NCBI RefSeq assembly: GCF_011752525.1 | Contig: NZ_VWXI01000009.1 | Span: 124,001 to 188,000, forward strand | From: Pantoea sp. Cy-639 | GTDB lineage: Bacteria; Pseudomonadota; Gammaproteobacteria; Pseudomonadales; Pseudomonadaceae | DNA length: 64,000 nucleotides | Direction of reading: 5' to 3' | Shown: positions 38,436 through 47,368 of the stretch, piece after piece | Numbering within the stretch: the first letter of the stretch is position 1 | Layout: each line of letters starts with the position of its first letter | The notes under the pieces: model-generated | What the model saw: only the letters and a program-made list of their open reading frames with translations | Told to the model about the DNA's origin: nothing | Databases searched by the model: none | Program-made: the position numbers and the translations under genes

Positions 38436-38455
38436 TTGGTAAAACCTCTTAACTT

Positions 38456-39322
38456 TTAACCTTCACCGTTCGCGGAATCGTCACCCTGCGAAGGGGACTT
38501 GCGACCGCGAAAATCAATCAGGCTGTCGACAATGGCCAGAACCACGAGCAACGGATAGATCAACTGCATGACCAACGGCAACGTCACGTACAGCCCCACC
38601 AGCCAGAATCCGGCCAGTCGCCCTTGTGCCACCAGCCCATGAATCAGGGCGATGGCCGTGAGCACGAGCACCAGGCTGGAGGCCGATGCCAGCACGATGA
38701 ACTGCGATCCGAGGAACGGACCCAGCACCATCAGCGACACCAGTACCAACATCGGTACTCGCGGCAGTCTCATCTCGCGAAACTCGCGACCGAAACCACC
38801 CGGGTTGTACAACGCCGCCTGCCAGTAGCGCGCCAGCATCAAAGCCACCACGCTGAACAGCTGCAGCATCACTGCACTGGAAGCGACCAGCAACGGGCCG
38901 ATCAGCTCCACCGGCAGTGCCGGCTTGCCCTCGAACTGCGGCAGGGCTTTTTCAAGCGCCTTGGCCAGCACTTCGAAGGTATCGCGCAGCGCCACGTCCA
39001 GGATCAGGCTGTACAACACGCCTAATACGATGCTGGACAGCAGCACCCGATTCCAGGAATGCCCGGCACGCAACAAGGCGGCCAGTCCCAGCGTGCCCAG
39101 GAACACCAGCAAGGTGCTCGGTTCGCCGAAGAACCACATGGCCAGCCCGGGCAGAACGCCCCAGGCGATGACCGATGACGCATCCTTGAATCCACGCCGC
39201 AGGAACACCAGGCTCCCGGCGGCGGCACTCAACCAGAACAGCAGCGGCAGAACCGCGCTGATGACCACCACCAGGGTGGCCTGCACACGACCGCGCATGA
39301 TGAAACTTGCCAACGCTCGCAT
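38456..39322 (-). CDS. DUF2232-like membrane protein
   Basis: Inner-membrane protein of 288 residues with about eight hydrophobic segments ([20 protein letters not shown] at the start; [20 protein letters not shown] near the end). A short charged tail ([17 protein letters not shown]) follows. The position between rpsR and rplI is kept in Pseudomonas, and the protein resembles the YybS/DUF2232 group. Its function is unknown. It shares the ribosomal operon promoter, with 34 bases to rpsR and 20 to rplI. Confidence 0.78.
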   Translation of the reverse strand: MRALASFIMRGRVQATLVVVISAVLPLLFWLSAAAGSLVFLRRGFKDASSVIAWGVLPGLAMWFFGEPSTLLVFLGTLGLAALLRAGHSWNRVLLSSIVLGVLYSLILDVALRDTFEVLAKALEKALPQFEGKPALPVELIGPLLVASSAVMLQLFSVVALMLARYWQAALYNPGGFGREFREMRLPRVPMLVLVSLMVLGPFLGSQFIVLASASSLVLVLTAIALIHGLVAQGRLAGFWLVGLYVTLPLVMQLIYPLLVVLAIVDSLIDFRGRKSPSQGDDSANGEG

Positions 39323-39356
39323 GCCTATCCCTTACTACTCAGTCGACGACCCGGTC

Positions 39357-39587
39357 TCAGCGGCCGTGGCTGTCGGTGTAGGGCAGCAGGGCCAGGAAGC
39401 GGGCGCGCTTGATAGCGGTAGCCAGCTGACGCTGATAACGAGCTTTGGTACCGGTGATGCGGCTTGGAACGATCTTGCCGGTTTCGGATACGTAAGCTTT
39501 CAGGGTGTTGAGATCTTTGAAGTCGATCTCTTTCACGTCTTCAGCAGTGAAGCGGCAGAATTTACGACGACGGAAGAAACGTGCCAT
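39357..39587 (-). CDS. rpsR: 30S ribosomal protein S18
   Basis: S18, 76 residues, binds S6 on the platform of the 30S subunit. The basic start [18 protein letters not shown] and the signature [20 protein letters not shown] are diagnostic, and [14 protein letters not shown] closes it. It follows rpsF by 29 bases in the same operon, giving the partners together. Confidence 0.98.
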   Translation of the reverse strand: MARFFRRRKFCRFTAEDVKEIDFKDLNTLKAYVSETGKIVPSRITGTKARYQRQLATAIKRARFLALLPYTDSHGR

Positions 39588-39616
39588 GTGATTGGCTCCT
39601 CAAGAAGGTCCGTGGA

Positions 39617-40042
39617 TTACTCGTCAGCGTTGTCGCTGTTGTCGCTGTCGTTGCTGTCGTCGCCTTCGGCGCCATCAGCATTCTCAGGACGTTCACGACG
39701 CTCACGGCGCTCGCTGCGGTTCTCTTCGGCCTTGAGCATCTCGGACGGGCCGGTAACGGCTTCGTCACGACGGATGACCAGGTTACGGATCACGGCATCG
39801 TTGTAGCGGAAGTTGTCTTCCAGCTCGGCCAGGGCCTTGCCGGTGCACTCAACGTTCAGCATCACGTAGTGAGCCTTGTGAACATTGTTGATTGCGTAGG
39901 CCAGCTGACGACGGCCCCAGTCTTCCAGGCGGTGGATCTTGCCACCATCTTCTTCGATCAGCTTGGTGTAACGCTCAACCATGCCGCCGACTTGCTCGCT
40001 CTGGTCCGGGTGAACCAGGAAGATGATTTCGTAATGACGCAT
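39617..40042 (-). CDS. rpsF: 30S ribosomal protein S6
   Basis: S6, 141 residues, pairs with S18. The fold begins [18 protein letters not shown] and includes [20 protein letters not shown]. After the core (about residue 100) is a long tail: a basic [12 protein letters not shown] stretch and then an acidic repeat-like [15 protein letters not shown]. coli S6 receives extra glutamates on its tail from RimK; the acidic end here is compatible. A promoter with -10 at 40163-40168 gives a leader of about 115 bases that could carry S6:S18 autoregulation. Confidence 0.97.
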   Translation of the reverse strand: MRHYEIIFLVHPDQSEQVGGMVERYTKLIEEDGGKIHRLEDWGRRQLAYAINNVHKAHYVMLNVECTGKALAELEDNFRYNDAVIRNLVIRRDEAVTGPSEMLKAEENRSERRERRERPENADGAEGDDSNDSDNSDNADE

Positions 40043-40162
40043 GAATGCTCCTTACGGGTTAGTAGTCTGCCAGCAATCTGGTCAGACAAGGAGTGAATGA
40101 CACTGTATGTCTTGCCCTAGTGTGAAGGCACATGCGCGCCTGCCAGCTCGGCAAGGGGCGCA

Positions 40163-40191
40163 ATTGTAGAGAAGGCCGCTGGGACAAGCAA
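40163..40191 (-). promoter_or_regulatory. Sigma-70 promoter for rpsF operon
   Basis: On the minus strand TTGCTT (40191-40186), 17-base spacer, TACAAT (40168-40163), followed by a GC-rich TGCGCCCC. The GC-rich discriminator fits growth-rate and stringent control of ribosomal genes. Confidence 0.7.
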
Positions 40192-40259
40192 GGTGATTGG
40201 CGAATATTTGAACAACCGCAGACATAATCGCCCGATAGAACGCGACCACGAGAAACAAC

Positions 40260-40330
40260 GTGGGAGCGGGCCTGCCCGGCGATGGCGATGGCCAGTCGAC
40301 CACCGCATCGCGGGGCAGGCCCGCTCCCAC
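40260..40330. repeat. REP palindrome pair between rlmB and rpsF
   Basis: GTGGGAGCGGGCCTGCCCGG and the inverse CGGGGCAGGCCCGCTCCCAC, one mismatch over 25-bp arms. It lies just past the rlmB stop and upstream of the rpsF promoter. Confidence 0.88.
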
Positions 40331-40341
40331 GCAACGTCAGA

Positions 40342-41088
40342 TCAGCGCTTGGCCTGGCGCTGGCGCACCGCTTCGAACAGGCACACCCCGGTCGCCACCG
40401 AGACGTTCAGGCTGCTGACGCTGCCGGCCATCGGCAACTTGACCAGGAAGTCGCAGTGCTCACGGGTCAGCCGGCGCATGCCTTTGCCTTCGGCGCCCAT
40501 GATCATCACCAGCGGACCGGTCAGGTCCTGCTGGTAGATTTCCTGCTCGGCCTCGCCGGCAGTGCCCACCACCCACAGCCCGCGCTGCTGGAGCTTCTCC
40601 AGGGTGCGCGCCAGGTTGGTCACGGCCACCAGCGGCATCACCTCGGCGGCGCCGCAGGCCACCTTGCGCACGACGCCCGTCAGGGTGGCCGACTTGTCCT
40701 TGGGGATCACCACTGCCGTGGCGCCGGCGGCATCGGCGGTGCGCAGGCAAGCGCCGAGGTTATGCGGGTCGGTGACCCCGTCGAGCACCAGGATCAACGG
40801 TGGCGTCTCGCTACGCTCGAGCAGCTCGTCGAGCATCGCCTCGCCCCATACCTGGCTCGGGCTCACCTCGGCGACGACGCCCTGGTGCACACCCTCGACC
40901 CAGGCGTCGAGCTCACGGCGTTCGGCCTGGCCGACCTGGACGCGGTTCTGCGCGGCCAGCTCCAGCAGGGCCTGGATACGCGGCTCACTGCGCCCTTCGG
41001 ACAGCCAGATCTGCTTGACCCGCTTGGGGTGATGCTGCAGCAGCGCCTGGACGGCGTGCACGCCGTAGATCTTTTCCAGCTGACTCAT
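40342..41088 (-). CDS. rlmB: 23S rRNA (guanosine-2251-2'-O)-methyltransferase
   Basis: SPOUT-class enzyme of 248 residues that methylates the 2'-O of G2251 in 23S rRNA. The N-terminal RNA-binding L30e-like domain (YGVHAVQALLQHHPKRVKQI) precedes the trefoil-knot motifs: DGVTDPHNLGACLRTADAAG, MGAEGKGMRRLTREHCD and LPMAGSVSSLNVSVATGVCL. The arrangement with rnr is common. Its start overlaps the rnr stop by 4 bases, so it is translationally coupled to RNase R. Confidence 0.95.
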   Translation of the reverse strand: MSQLEKIYGVHAVQALLQHHPKRVKQIWLSEGRSEPRIQALLELAAQNRVQVGQAERRELDAWVEGVHQGVVAEVSPSQVWGEAMLDELLERSETPPLILVLDGVTDPHNLGACLRTADAAGATAVVIPKDKSATLTGVVRKVACGAAEVMPLVAVTNLARTLEKLQQRGLWVVGTAGEAEQEIYQQDLTGPLVMIMGAEGKGMRRLTREHCDFLVKLPMAGSVSSLNVSVATGVCLFEAVRQRQAKR

Positions 41089-43661
41089 GACTTGTTCTTG
41101 CCTTTACGTGGCGCGCCGGACTTCGACGGCCCCTTGCGATGCTTGGTCTTGCCCGACGCCTTGGCGCCCTTCTCCGGCTTGCTGCCTGCGTGACGCGCCT
41201 CGCCCATCAGGGCCTTCTTCATCTCGCGGCTCTTGCGCACCTCGGCATTGCGCTGCACGGCATCCTTGGGGAAGTACGCCTCGGAGGTCTCGCTCTTGCG
41301 GCTACGCGGCTTCGGCGAGATCTTCGCCTCGACGGCCGGGGCCGGCTCGGCCACCGGCGCTGCCTTGGCAGCACCAGCAGCAGCGGCTGACTTGCGGCCG
41401 ACCGGAGCATTGACGGTCGCAGCCGACATCTCGAAGTCGATCTTGCGCTGCTCGAGGTCGACGCGCATGACCTTGACCTCCACCGTGTCGCCCAGGCGGA
41501 AGCTGCGACCGCTGCGCTCGCCGGACAGGCGATGATGCACAGGATCGAAGTGGTAGTAGTCGCCCGGCAGGGCGCTGACGTGCACCAGGCCTTCGACATA
41601 GATGTCGGTCAGCTCGATGAACAGGCCGAAACCGGTCACCGCGGTGATCACGCCCGGGAAGGTCTCGCCGACGCGATCGCGCATGTACTCGCACTTGAGC
41701 CAGTTGACCACGTCGCGCGTGGCCTCGTCGGCGCGGCGCTCGGTCATCGAGCACTGCTCGCCCATCTGCTCGAGGCCGTTCTCGTCGTACGGGTAGATAC
41801 GCGCCTTGGGAATGCTCATGGCACCGGCACGCTTGACGTGCGGAGTGTCGACCTTGGAGCGGATCACGCTGCGGATCGCACGGTGCACCAGCAGGTCCGG
41901 GTAGCGGCGGATCGGCGAGGTGAAGTGGGTGTAGGCCTCGTAGTTCAGACCGAAGTGGCCGTTGTTCTCGACGCTGTACACCGCCTGGCTCAGGGAACGC
42001 AGCATGACGGTCTGGATCAGGTGGAAGTCCGGGCGCCCGGCGATGCTCGCCAGCAGCTGCTGGTAGTCCTTCGGCGACGGATCCTTGCCCTTGTGCAGGG
42101 TCAGGCCCAGCTCGCCGAGGAAGGCGCGCAGCTTCTCCAGGCGCTCCGGCGGCGGACCGTCGTGAACCCGGTACAGGGCCGGCACATTGTGCTTCTGCAG
42201 GAACTCGGCGGTGGCGACGTTGGCCGCGAGCATGCACTCTTCGATCAGCTTGTGGGCATCGTTACGCACGGTCGGACGAATTTCGTCGATCTTGCGGTCA
42301 TCGCCGAAGATGATCCGGGTTTCCTGGGTCTCGAAATCGATCGCGCCACGGGTGTGACGGGCCGCCACCAGCGCCTTGTACAGCGCATAGAGGTGCTTGA
42401 GGTCCGGCACCACCGCGCTGTACTCCTCGCGCAGGGCCTTGCCTTCACGGGTGCGGGCATGCTCGAGCATGCTGCTGACCTTGTTGTAGGTCAGGCGCGC
42501 GTGGGAGTGGATGACGCCTTCGTAGAACTGGTAGTCGACCATCTGGCCGGCCTTGTTGATGGTCATCTCGCAGACCATGGCCAGGCGATCGACGTGCGGG
42601 TTCAGCGAGCACAGGCCGTTGGACAGTTCCTCTGGCAGCATCGGGATCACCCGCTCGGGGAAGTACACCGAGTTGCCGCGCTGCTGGGCCTCGACGTCCA
42701 GGGCCGAGCCCAGGCGTACATAGCTGGACACGTCGGCGATCGCCACATAGAGGCGCCAGCCGCCGGAGAACAGGCGCAGCTTGCCCAGTGGCTCGCAATA
42801 GACGGCGTCGTCGAAGTCGCGGGCGTCCTCGCCGTCGATGGTGACGAACGGCAGGTGGCGCAGGTCGATGCGCTTCTCCTTGTCCTTCTCCTCGACTTCG
42901 GAGCGGAACTTGCGCGCTTCCTTGATCACGTCCTTCGGCCAGACATGCGGGATGTCGTAGCTGCGCAGGGCGATGTCGATCTCCATGCCCGGGGCCATGT
43001 AGTTGCCGATCACCTCGACCACGTCACCCTGCGGCTGGAAGCGCGGAGTGGGCCAATGGGTGATCTTGATCGAGACGAACTGGCCGATCTTGGCGCCGCC
43101 GTTGCGACCGGCGGTGACCAGCACTTCCTGCTGGATCTTCGGGTTGTCCGGCGTCACATAGCCGATGCCGCCTTCTTCGAAGTAGCGGCCGACCACGCTC
43201 TCGTGGGCGCGGGAAATGACCTCGACCAGCACGCCTTCACGGCGGCCACGGCGGTCGACCCCGGAAACCCGGGCCAGGCCGCGGTCGCCGTCGAATACCA
43301 GGCGCATCTGCGCCGGGCTGAGGAACAGGTCCTCGCTGCCATCGTCGGGAATCAGGAAGCCGAAGCCGTCGCGGTGGCCGGAGACACGGCCGCAGATCAG
43401 GTCGAGCTTGTCCACCGGGGCATAGGTGCCGCGCCGGGTATAGATAAGCTGACCGTCACGCTCCATGGCACGCAGGCGGCGACGCAGGGCCTCGATCTGG
43501 TCTTCTTCATAAAGACCGAATTCTTCAGCCAGCTGTTCGCGAGCAGCCGGCTCGCCACGGTCGGCAAGGCGCTGCAGGATCAGCTCACGGCTGGGGATAG
43601 GATTCTCGTATTTTTCCGCTTCGCGAGCGGCCTCGGGATCGAGGGATTGCCAATCGGCCAT
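41085..43661 (-). CDS. rnr: Ribonuclease R
   Basis: Processive 3'-5' exoribonuclease of 858 residues that degrades structured RNA. In order: N-terminal helix-turn-helix (GRHD-like; LADRGEPAAREQLAEEFGL), two cold-shock domains, RNB catalytic domain (FVTIDGEDARDFDDAVYCEP with the metal aspartates), S1 domain (GLFIELTDIYVEGLVHVSAL) and a basic lysine-rich tail that helps unwind double-stranded RNA. The tail is long with Ala/Pro-rich linkers. It shares an operon with rlmB. Confidence 0.96.
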   Translation of the reverse strand: MADWQSLDPEAAREAEKYENPIPSRELILQRLADRGEPAAREQLAEEFGLYEEDQIEALRRRLRAMERDGQLIYTRRGTYAPVDKLDLICGRVSGHRDGFGFLIPDDGSEDLFLSPAQMRLVFDGDRGLARVSGVDRRGRREGVLVEVISRAHESVVGRYFEEGGIGYVTPDNPKIQQEVLVTAGRNGGAKIGQFVSIKITHWPTPRFQPQGDVVEVIGNYMAPGMEIDIALRSYDIPHVWPKDVIKEARKFRSEVEEKDKEKRIDLRHLPFVTIDGEDARDFDDAVYCEPLGKLRLFSGGWRLYVAIADVSSYVRLGSALDVEAQQRGNSVYFPERVIPMLPEELSNGLCSLNPHVDRLAMVCEMTINKAGQMVDYQFYEGVIHSHARLTYNKVSSMLEHARTREGKALREEYSAVVPDLKHLYALYKALVAARHTRGAIDFETQETRIIFGDDRKIDEIRPTVRNDAHKLIEECMLAANVATAEFLQKHNVPALYRVHDGPPPERLEKLRAFLGELGLTLHKGKDPSPKDYQQLLASIAGRPDFHLIQTVMLRSLSQAVYSVENNGHFGLNYEAYTHFTSPIRRYPDLLVHRAIRSVIRSKVDTPHVKRAGAMSIPKARIYPYDENGLEQMGEQCSMTERRADEATRDVVNWLKCEYMRDRVGETFPGVITAVTGFGLFIELTDIYVEGLVHVSALPGDYYHFDPVHHRLSGERSGRSFRLGDTVEVKVMRVDLEQRKIDFEMSAATVNAPVGRKSAAAAGAAKAAPVAEPAPAVEAKISPKPRSRKSETSEAYFPKDAVQRNAEVRKSREMKKALMGEARHAGSKPEKGAKASGKTKHRKGPSKSGAPRKGKNKS

Positions 43662-43823
43662 CAGAAGGGGTTCACCTTGGTGTATATAGAGAGGAATTCT
43701 GACATAGGCGTATTGAAACCGGAAATCTCAGCCTTGGACAGCCCCGCCACGGTGTCCGGCGAGCGGTAATAGGCCAGCGGAATCAACAAGTTGAATTTTT
43801 TGAAATTTTTTTCGATCGGGGGC

Positions 43824-43852
43824 TTTACAGCCATCAGGAGCGTCCGTATAGT
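43824..43852 (+). promoter_or_regulatory. Sigma-70 promoter for the tRNA-Leu pair
   Basis: TTTACA (43824-43829), exactly 17 bases, TATAGT (43847-43852), then GCGC. A GC-rich discriminator right after the -10 is typical of stringently controlled stable-RNA promoters. The first tRNA starts 81 bases further on. Confidence 0.85.
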
Positions 43853-43932
43853 GCGCACCACAACGACGGACAACCCCGAAGTTGTAGTAGAGATGAACGA
43901 CGCTGTAAAGCATCTTGTAATCTCGAATGTGT

Positions 43933-44019
43933 GCCCAGGTGGCGGAATTGGTAGACGCGCTGGTTTCAGGTATCAGTGGCTTAACGGCCGTGGAAGTTCG
44001 AGTCTTCTCCTGGGCACCA
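43933..44019 (+). tRNA. tRNA-Leu (CAG)
   Basis: An 87-base tRNA with encoded CCA. Acceptor GCCCAGG pairs with CCTGGGC; D-arm GCGGAATTGGTAGACGC; anticodon stem CTGGT/ATCAG around loop TTCAGGT, anticodon CAG; a long class II variable arm (TGGCTTAACGGCCGTG); T-arm GAAGTTCGAGTCTTC. Discriminator A. All points identify leucine. Confidence 0.97.
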
Positions 44020-44106
44020 AATTTTTCAAGTAATAGATGACCAAGGATCTGTTACTACTGTGTGAAAGCGAACGATAGTCGCCTTCATCAGATGATGCAA
44101 AGCTTT

Positions 44107-44193
44107 GCCCAGGTGGCGGAATTGGTAGACGCGCTGGTTTCAGGTATCAGTGACTTAACGGTCGTGGAAGTTCGAGTCTTCTCCTGGGCACCA
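44107..44193 (+). tRNA. tRNA-Leu (CAG), second copy
   Basis: Identical to the upstream copy except in the variable arm, where G-C becomes A-T (TGACTTAACGGTCGTG), a compensated pair. Anticodon CAG, CCA encoded at 44191-44193. The 87-base spacer between copies is AT-richer and is removed in processing. The pair is co-transcribed. Confidence 0.97.
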
Positions 44194-44196
44194 TAC

Positions 44197-44227
44197 AAAA
44201 ACCCACTAGCTTGCTAGTGGGTTTTTT
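44197..44227 (+). terminator. Intrinsic terminator of the tRNA-Leu operon
   Basis: AAAACCCACTAGC, two-base loop TT, GCTAGTGGGTTTT, then further T. Long perfect stem with a T-run beginning 4 bases after the second tRNA. Confidence 0.93.
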
Positions 44228-44258
44228 CTTGCCTGCGTTTTTTCAGCCCCCGCCTCCC

Positions 44259-44301
44259 GCAGGAGCGGCCTTGCATCGCGAAAGGCCGGGGCCGCTCCTG
44301 C
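44259..44301. repeat. REP pair, GCAGGAGC family
   Basis: GCAGGAGCGGCC (44259-44270) and its exact inverse GGCCGCTCCTGC (44290-44301). Same family as the copies at 33.9 and 53.4 kb. Confidence 0.8.
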
Positions 44302-44396
44302 AAAGCCCATGAATTTCCCGCCTCACGCCCCATTTGAGAAACGATTTCGTTTACCATTGTTTCCAAATATGTAGCCGTAAGCGAGGAAATACCCGC

Positions 44397-45410
44397 ATGA
44401 CGATCCGCCCGCAAGCGCTGATACGCACCCTGGCCGCTGCCCTGCTGAGCCTGGTGATCGGCGTTCCGACCGCTCTGGCAGACGATCCCGTCACGTTGAC
44501 GATGTACAACGGCCAGCACAAGGAAATCGGCGAAGCCATCGCCAAGGCCTACGAGGCCAAGACCGGCATCCATATCAATATCCGCAAGGGCAGCAGCAAC
44601 CAGCTGGCCAGCCAGATCATCGAGGAAGGCGCACGCTCGCCGGCCGACATCATCTACACCGAAGAATCCCCGCCACTGAACAACCTGGGCGAGCTGGGCC
44701 TGCTGGCCAAGATCGACGACGCCACGCTGAACATGCTGCCCAAGGAATATGTAGGCGCCAACGGCACCTGGATGGGCGTCACCGCCCGCACCCGCGTCGT
44801 GGTGTACAACCCGAAGAAGGTCGACGAGAAAGACCTGCCGACCACGGTGATGGACTTCGCCGACCCCGAGTGGGAAGGCCGCGTCGGCTATGTGCCCACC
44901 AGCGGCGCGTTCCAGGAACAGGCCGTGGCCATCCTCAAGCTGCATGGCCGTGAAGCCACCGAAGAATGGCTGACCGGCCTGAAAGCCTTCGGCAAGACCT
45001 ACACCAACAACATGGTCGCCCTGAAGGCCGTGGAGAAAGGCGAAGTCGCCGCGGTGCTGGTGAACAACTACTACTGGTACGCCCTGGAGCGCGAGCGCGG
45101 CAAGCTCGACTCCAAGCTGTACTACCTCGCCGATGGCGACGCCGGCAACCTGGTGACCATCTCCGGCGCCGCCGCAGTCAAGGCCAGCAAGCATCCGAAA
45201 GAGGCCCAGGCCCTGCTCAACTGGATGGCCAGCGAAGAAGGCCAGCGCGTGATCACCCAGACCACCGCTGAATACCCGCTGCACAAGGGCATGGTTTCCG
45301 ATCGCGGCCTCAAGCCGTTCGAAGACCTGCGCCCACCGAAGATCTCGCCGGCCGACCTGGGCAACGCCGAGGAAGCCATCGAACTCGAGCGTGAGGTTGG
45401 CCTGCTCTGA
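44397..45410 (+). CDS. hitA: Ferric-iron ABC transporter binding protein (HitA/FbpA type)
   Basis: Periplasmic iron-binding protein of 337 residues with a signal peptide (LIRTLAAALLSLVIGVPTAL, cut after LADD). VTLTMYNGQHKEIGEAIAKA starts the type II fold. The twin tyrosines that hold Fe3+ are in VLVNNYYWYALERERG, with more ligands near TMYNGQH. GAGGAA lies 8 bases before the ATG at 44397. The stop shares its last base with the permease start. A perfect dyad AAACGA-TT-TCGTTT (44339-44352) lies upstream, but it is only a weak Fur-box match. Confidence 0.9.
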   Translation: MTIRPQALIRTLAAALLSLVIGVPTALADDPVTLTMYNGQHKEIGEAIAKAYEAKTGIHINIRKGSSNQLASQIIEEGARSPADIIYTEESPPLNNLGELGLLAKIDDATLNMLPKEYVGANGTWMGVTARTRVVVYNPKKVDEKDLPTTVMDFADPEWEGRVGYVPTSGAFQEQAVAILKLHGREATEEWLTGLKAFGKTYTNNMVALKAVEKGEVAAVLVNNYYWYALERERGKLDSKLYYLADGDAGNLVTISGAAAVKASKHPKEAQALLNWMASEEGQRVITQTTAEYPLHKGMVSDRGLKPFEDLRPPKISPADLGNAEEAIELEREVGLL

Positions 45411-46975
45411 TGACCGCCGCCCTGCCCTCGCCCGCGCTGACGCGCTTCGTACCCAAGCGCAGGCGCCCGTCCATCTGGGTGGTGCTGCCGGTATTGTTCC
45501 TGGTAGCGATGAGCCTGCTGCCCCTGGCCTACGTCGGGCTCAAGGCCTGGGACGCCGGCTGGCACGAGGCCCTGCGTCTGCTCTGGCGTCCGTTCGTCTG
45601 GGGACTGCTGCGCAATACCCTGCTGCTGATGGTCGGCGTTACCGTGCTGTGCCTGGTGGTCGGCGTGGCCCTGGCCTGGCTGCTGGAGCGCAGCGACCTG
45701 CCGGGTCGCCGCCTGTGGGGCGTGGTGCTGTGCCTGCCGTTCGCCGTGCCGTCGTTCGTCAGCAGTTTCACCTGGGTGTCGCTGAGCTCGGACTTCGAAG
45801 GGCTGGGCGGGGCGATCCTGGTCATGGCGCTGTCCAAGTACCCGCTGGTGTTCCTGCCGGTGGCCGCGACCCTGCGCAACCTCGACACCGCGCTCGAGGA
45901 GTCGGCGCGCACCCTGGGCTGTAGCCGCTGGAGCGTGTTCACCAGGATCACCCTGCCCCTGCTGTGGCCGTCGATGCTCGGCGGCGCGCTGCTGATCGCC
46001 CTGCACATGCTGGTGGAGTTCGGCGCCCTGTCGATCCTTGGCCTGCAGACCTTCACCACGGCGATCTACCAGCAATTCGAGCTGGAGTTCAGCAACGCCA
46101 ACGCCGCCATGCTCTCGGCAGTGCTGCTGGTGCTGTGCCTGGCGATGCTGTGGCTGGAACTGCGGGTACGCGGCAAGGCCCGTCATGTGCGCATCGGCCA
46201 GGGCGTGGCACGTCGCGCAGCGCCCGTGCGCCTGCGCGCCTGGATGCCGCTGGGGCAACTGTTCTGCCTGGCGCTGGCGGTGCTGGGCAGCGGAATTCCC
46301 CTGGCGATGCTCGGCTACTGGTTGAGTGTCGGCTCATCGGCGGCCTTCCCGGTCGCGGCCATTGGCAAGGCGCTGTTCACCTCGCTGTCGGTGTCGCTGG
46401 GCGGCGCCGGCTTCTGCGTCCTGCTGGCGCTGCCGATCAGCTTCCTGGTGGTGCGCTACAAGGGCCGCCTGGCGATCTGGGCCGAGCGCCTGCCGTACCT
46501 GCTGCATGCCCTGCCTGGCCTGGTGATCGCCCTGACCCTGGTGTTCTTCGCCCTGCACTACGTGCCGGCGCTGTACCAGACCACCGCCTTGCTGATCCTG
46601 GCCTATGCCCTGCTGTTCCTGCCCCTGGCCCAGTCCCCGGTGCGCACGGCGCTGAACAAGGCCTCGCCGACCCTCGAAGAAGCAGCACGGACCTTGGGGG
46701 CCAGCAGCTTCGCAGCGTTCTGCCGGGTCACCCTGCCGATCATCTTCCCGGCGATGGCGGCGGCATTTGCCCTGGTGTTCCTGGATGCGATGAAGGAGCT
46801 GACCGCGACCTTGCTGCTCAGCCCGACAGGGATGACCACGCTGGCCACCGAAGTGTGGGCACACACCGCCAACGTCGAGTTCGCGGCGGCGGCGCCCTAT
46901 GCCGCATTGCTGATCGTGGTGTCAGGGTTGCCGGTGTACCTGCTGACCACCCGGATGTACCTGAACAAGGCGTAA
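45410..46975 (+). CDS. hitB: Ferric-iron ABC transporter permease (HitB/FbpB type)
   Basis: Permease of 521 residues, a fused pair of six-helix halves. Each half has the EAA loop that binds the ATPase: ALEESARTLGCSRWSVFTRI at about residue 160 and TLEEAARTLGASSFAAFCRV near 420. Signature segments include FAVPSFVSSFTWVSL. The A of its ATG is the last base of the hitA stop, so the genes are coupled. No ATPase gene follows (the next gene is on the other strand), as in P. aeruginosa hitAB; the ATPase must be supplied from elsewhere. Confidence 0.92.
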   Translation: MTAALPSPALTRFVPKRRRPSIWVVLPVLFLVAMSLLPLAYVGLKAWDAGWHEALRLLWRPFVWGLLRNTLLLMVGVTVLCLVVGVALAWLLERSDLPGRRLWGVVLCLPFAVPSFVSSFTWVSLSSDFEGLGGAILVMALSKYPLVFLPVAATLRNLDTALEESARTLGCSRWSVFTRITLPLLWPSMLGGALLIALHMLVEFGALSILGLQTFTTAIYQQFELEFSNANAAMLSAVLLVLCLAMLWLELRVRGKARHVRIGQGVARRAAPVRLRAWMPLGQLFCLALAVLGSGIPLAMLGYWLSVGSSAAFPVAAIGKALFTSLSVSLGGAGFCVLLALPISFLVVRYKGRLAIWAERLPYLLHALPGLVIALTLVFFALHYVPALYQTTALLILAYALLFLPLAQSPVRTALNKASPTLEEAARTLGASSFAAFCRVTLPIIFPAMAAAFALVFLDAMKELTATLLLSPTGMTTLATEVWAHTANVEFAAAAPYAALLIVVSGLPVYLLTTRMYLNKA

Positions 46976-46994
46976 AGACCTGCGACGGGAGCCG

Positions 46995-47294
46995 CTAACC
47001 CTGCTCCAGCCCCTCGAGCACTGCCTCAGCCAGCGCCAGGCCTTTCTCCAGCGAGTTCTCCGTCGCCGTCAGCAAGCTGCGCAACGGTTCCCCCGCCTGC
47101 TCCAGCGCCGTGGCATTGGTCTCGTAGGCCGCCTTCAACGCCGCCACGGCACACACCAGCGCATCCTCGCTATCGACCCCCGCATGCACCGAAAGCATCG
47201 GGGCGTGGGCGTGATTGCAGGTGCCGAAATGGGAACTGGCGGTGACGGGACGGGATAGGCGGGACGCGGGGTTGACCAGCGATTCCTGGCTCAT
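46995..47294 (-). CDS. DUF3077-family protein
   Basis: Small protein of 99 residues in a family found mostly in Pseudomonas, of unknown function. The conserved part is FGTCNHAHAPMLSVHAGVDS, then EDALVCAVAALKAAYETNAT, predicted as mostly helical. The ATG at 47294 overlaps the stop of a 25-codon ORF (ATGA), so translation is probably coupled. Family members as I know them carry a KIVPDPP-type N-terminus in the same protein; here that motif is in the upstream small ORF, so this may be a split gene. Confidence 0.75.
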   Translation of the reverse strand: MSQESLVNPASRLSRPVTASSHFGTCNHAHAPMLSVHAGVDSEDALVCAVAALKAAYETNATALEQAGEPLRSLLTATENSLEKGLALAEAVLEGLEQG

Positions 47295-47368
47295 GGCTGC
47301 ACCTCTCGATGAAAGGTGGCGGTATCCATCAATGCGAAGGGTGGATCTGGAACGATCTTCTTGAGCAT
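47291..47368 (-). CDS. 25-residue ORF with the KIVPDPP motif, leader of the DUF3077 gene
   Basis: MLKKIVPDPPFALMDTATFH, then REVQP and a stop. AAGGAG sits 7 bases before the ATG at 47368, a near-ideal ribosome site and stronger than that of the following gene. The stop overlaps the next start in ATGA. The KIVPDPP-like start is common in DUF3077 and DUF6124 proteins of Pseudomonas. It is either a coupled leader peptide or the detached N-terminus of the next gene. It lies at the end of the structured RNA leader. Confidence 0.6.
   Translation of the reverse strand: MLKKIVPDPPFALMDTATFHREVQP

Noticed and set aside
40043..40160. S6:S18 autoregulatory RNA in the rpsF leader
   Set aside because: The leader is long enough and has small stems, but I could not place the conserved bulged CCG motif with confidence.
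44339..44352. Fur box before hitA
   Set aside because: The dyad AAACGA-TT-TCGTTT is perfect, but agreement with the 19-base Fur consensus is poor by my alignment; iron control remains likely but not shown by this site.
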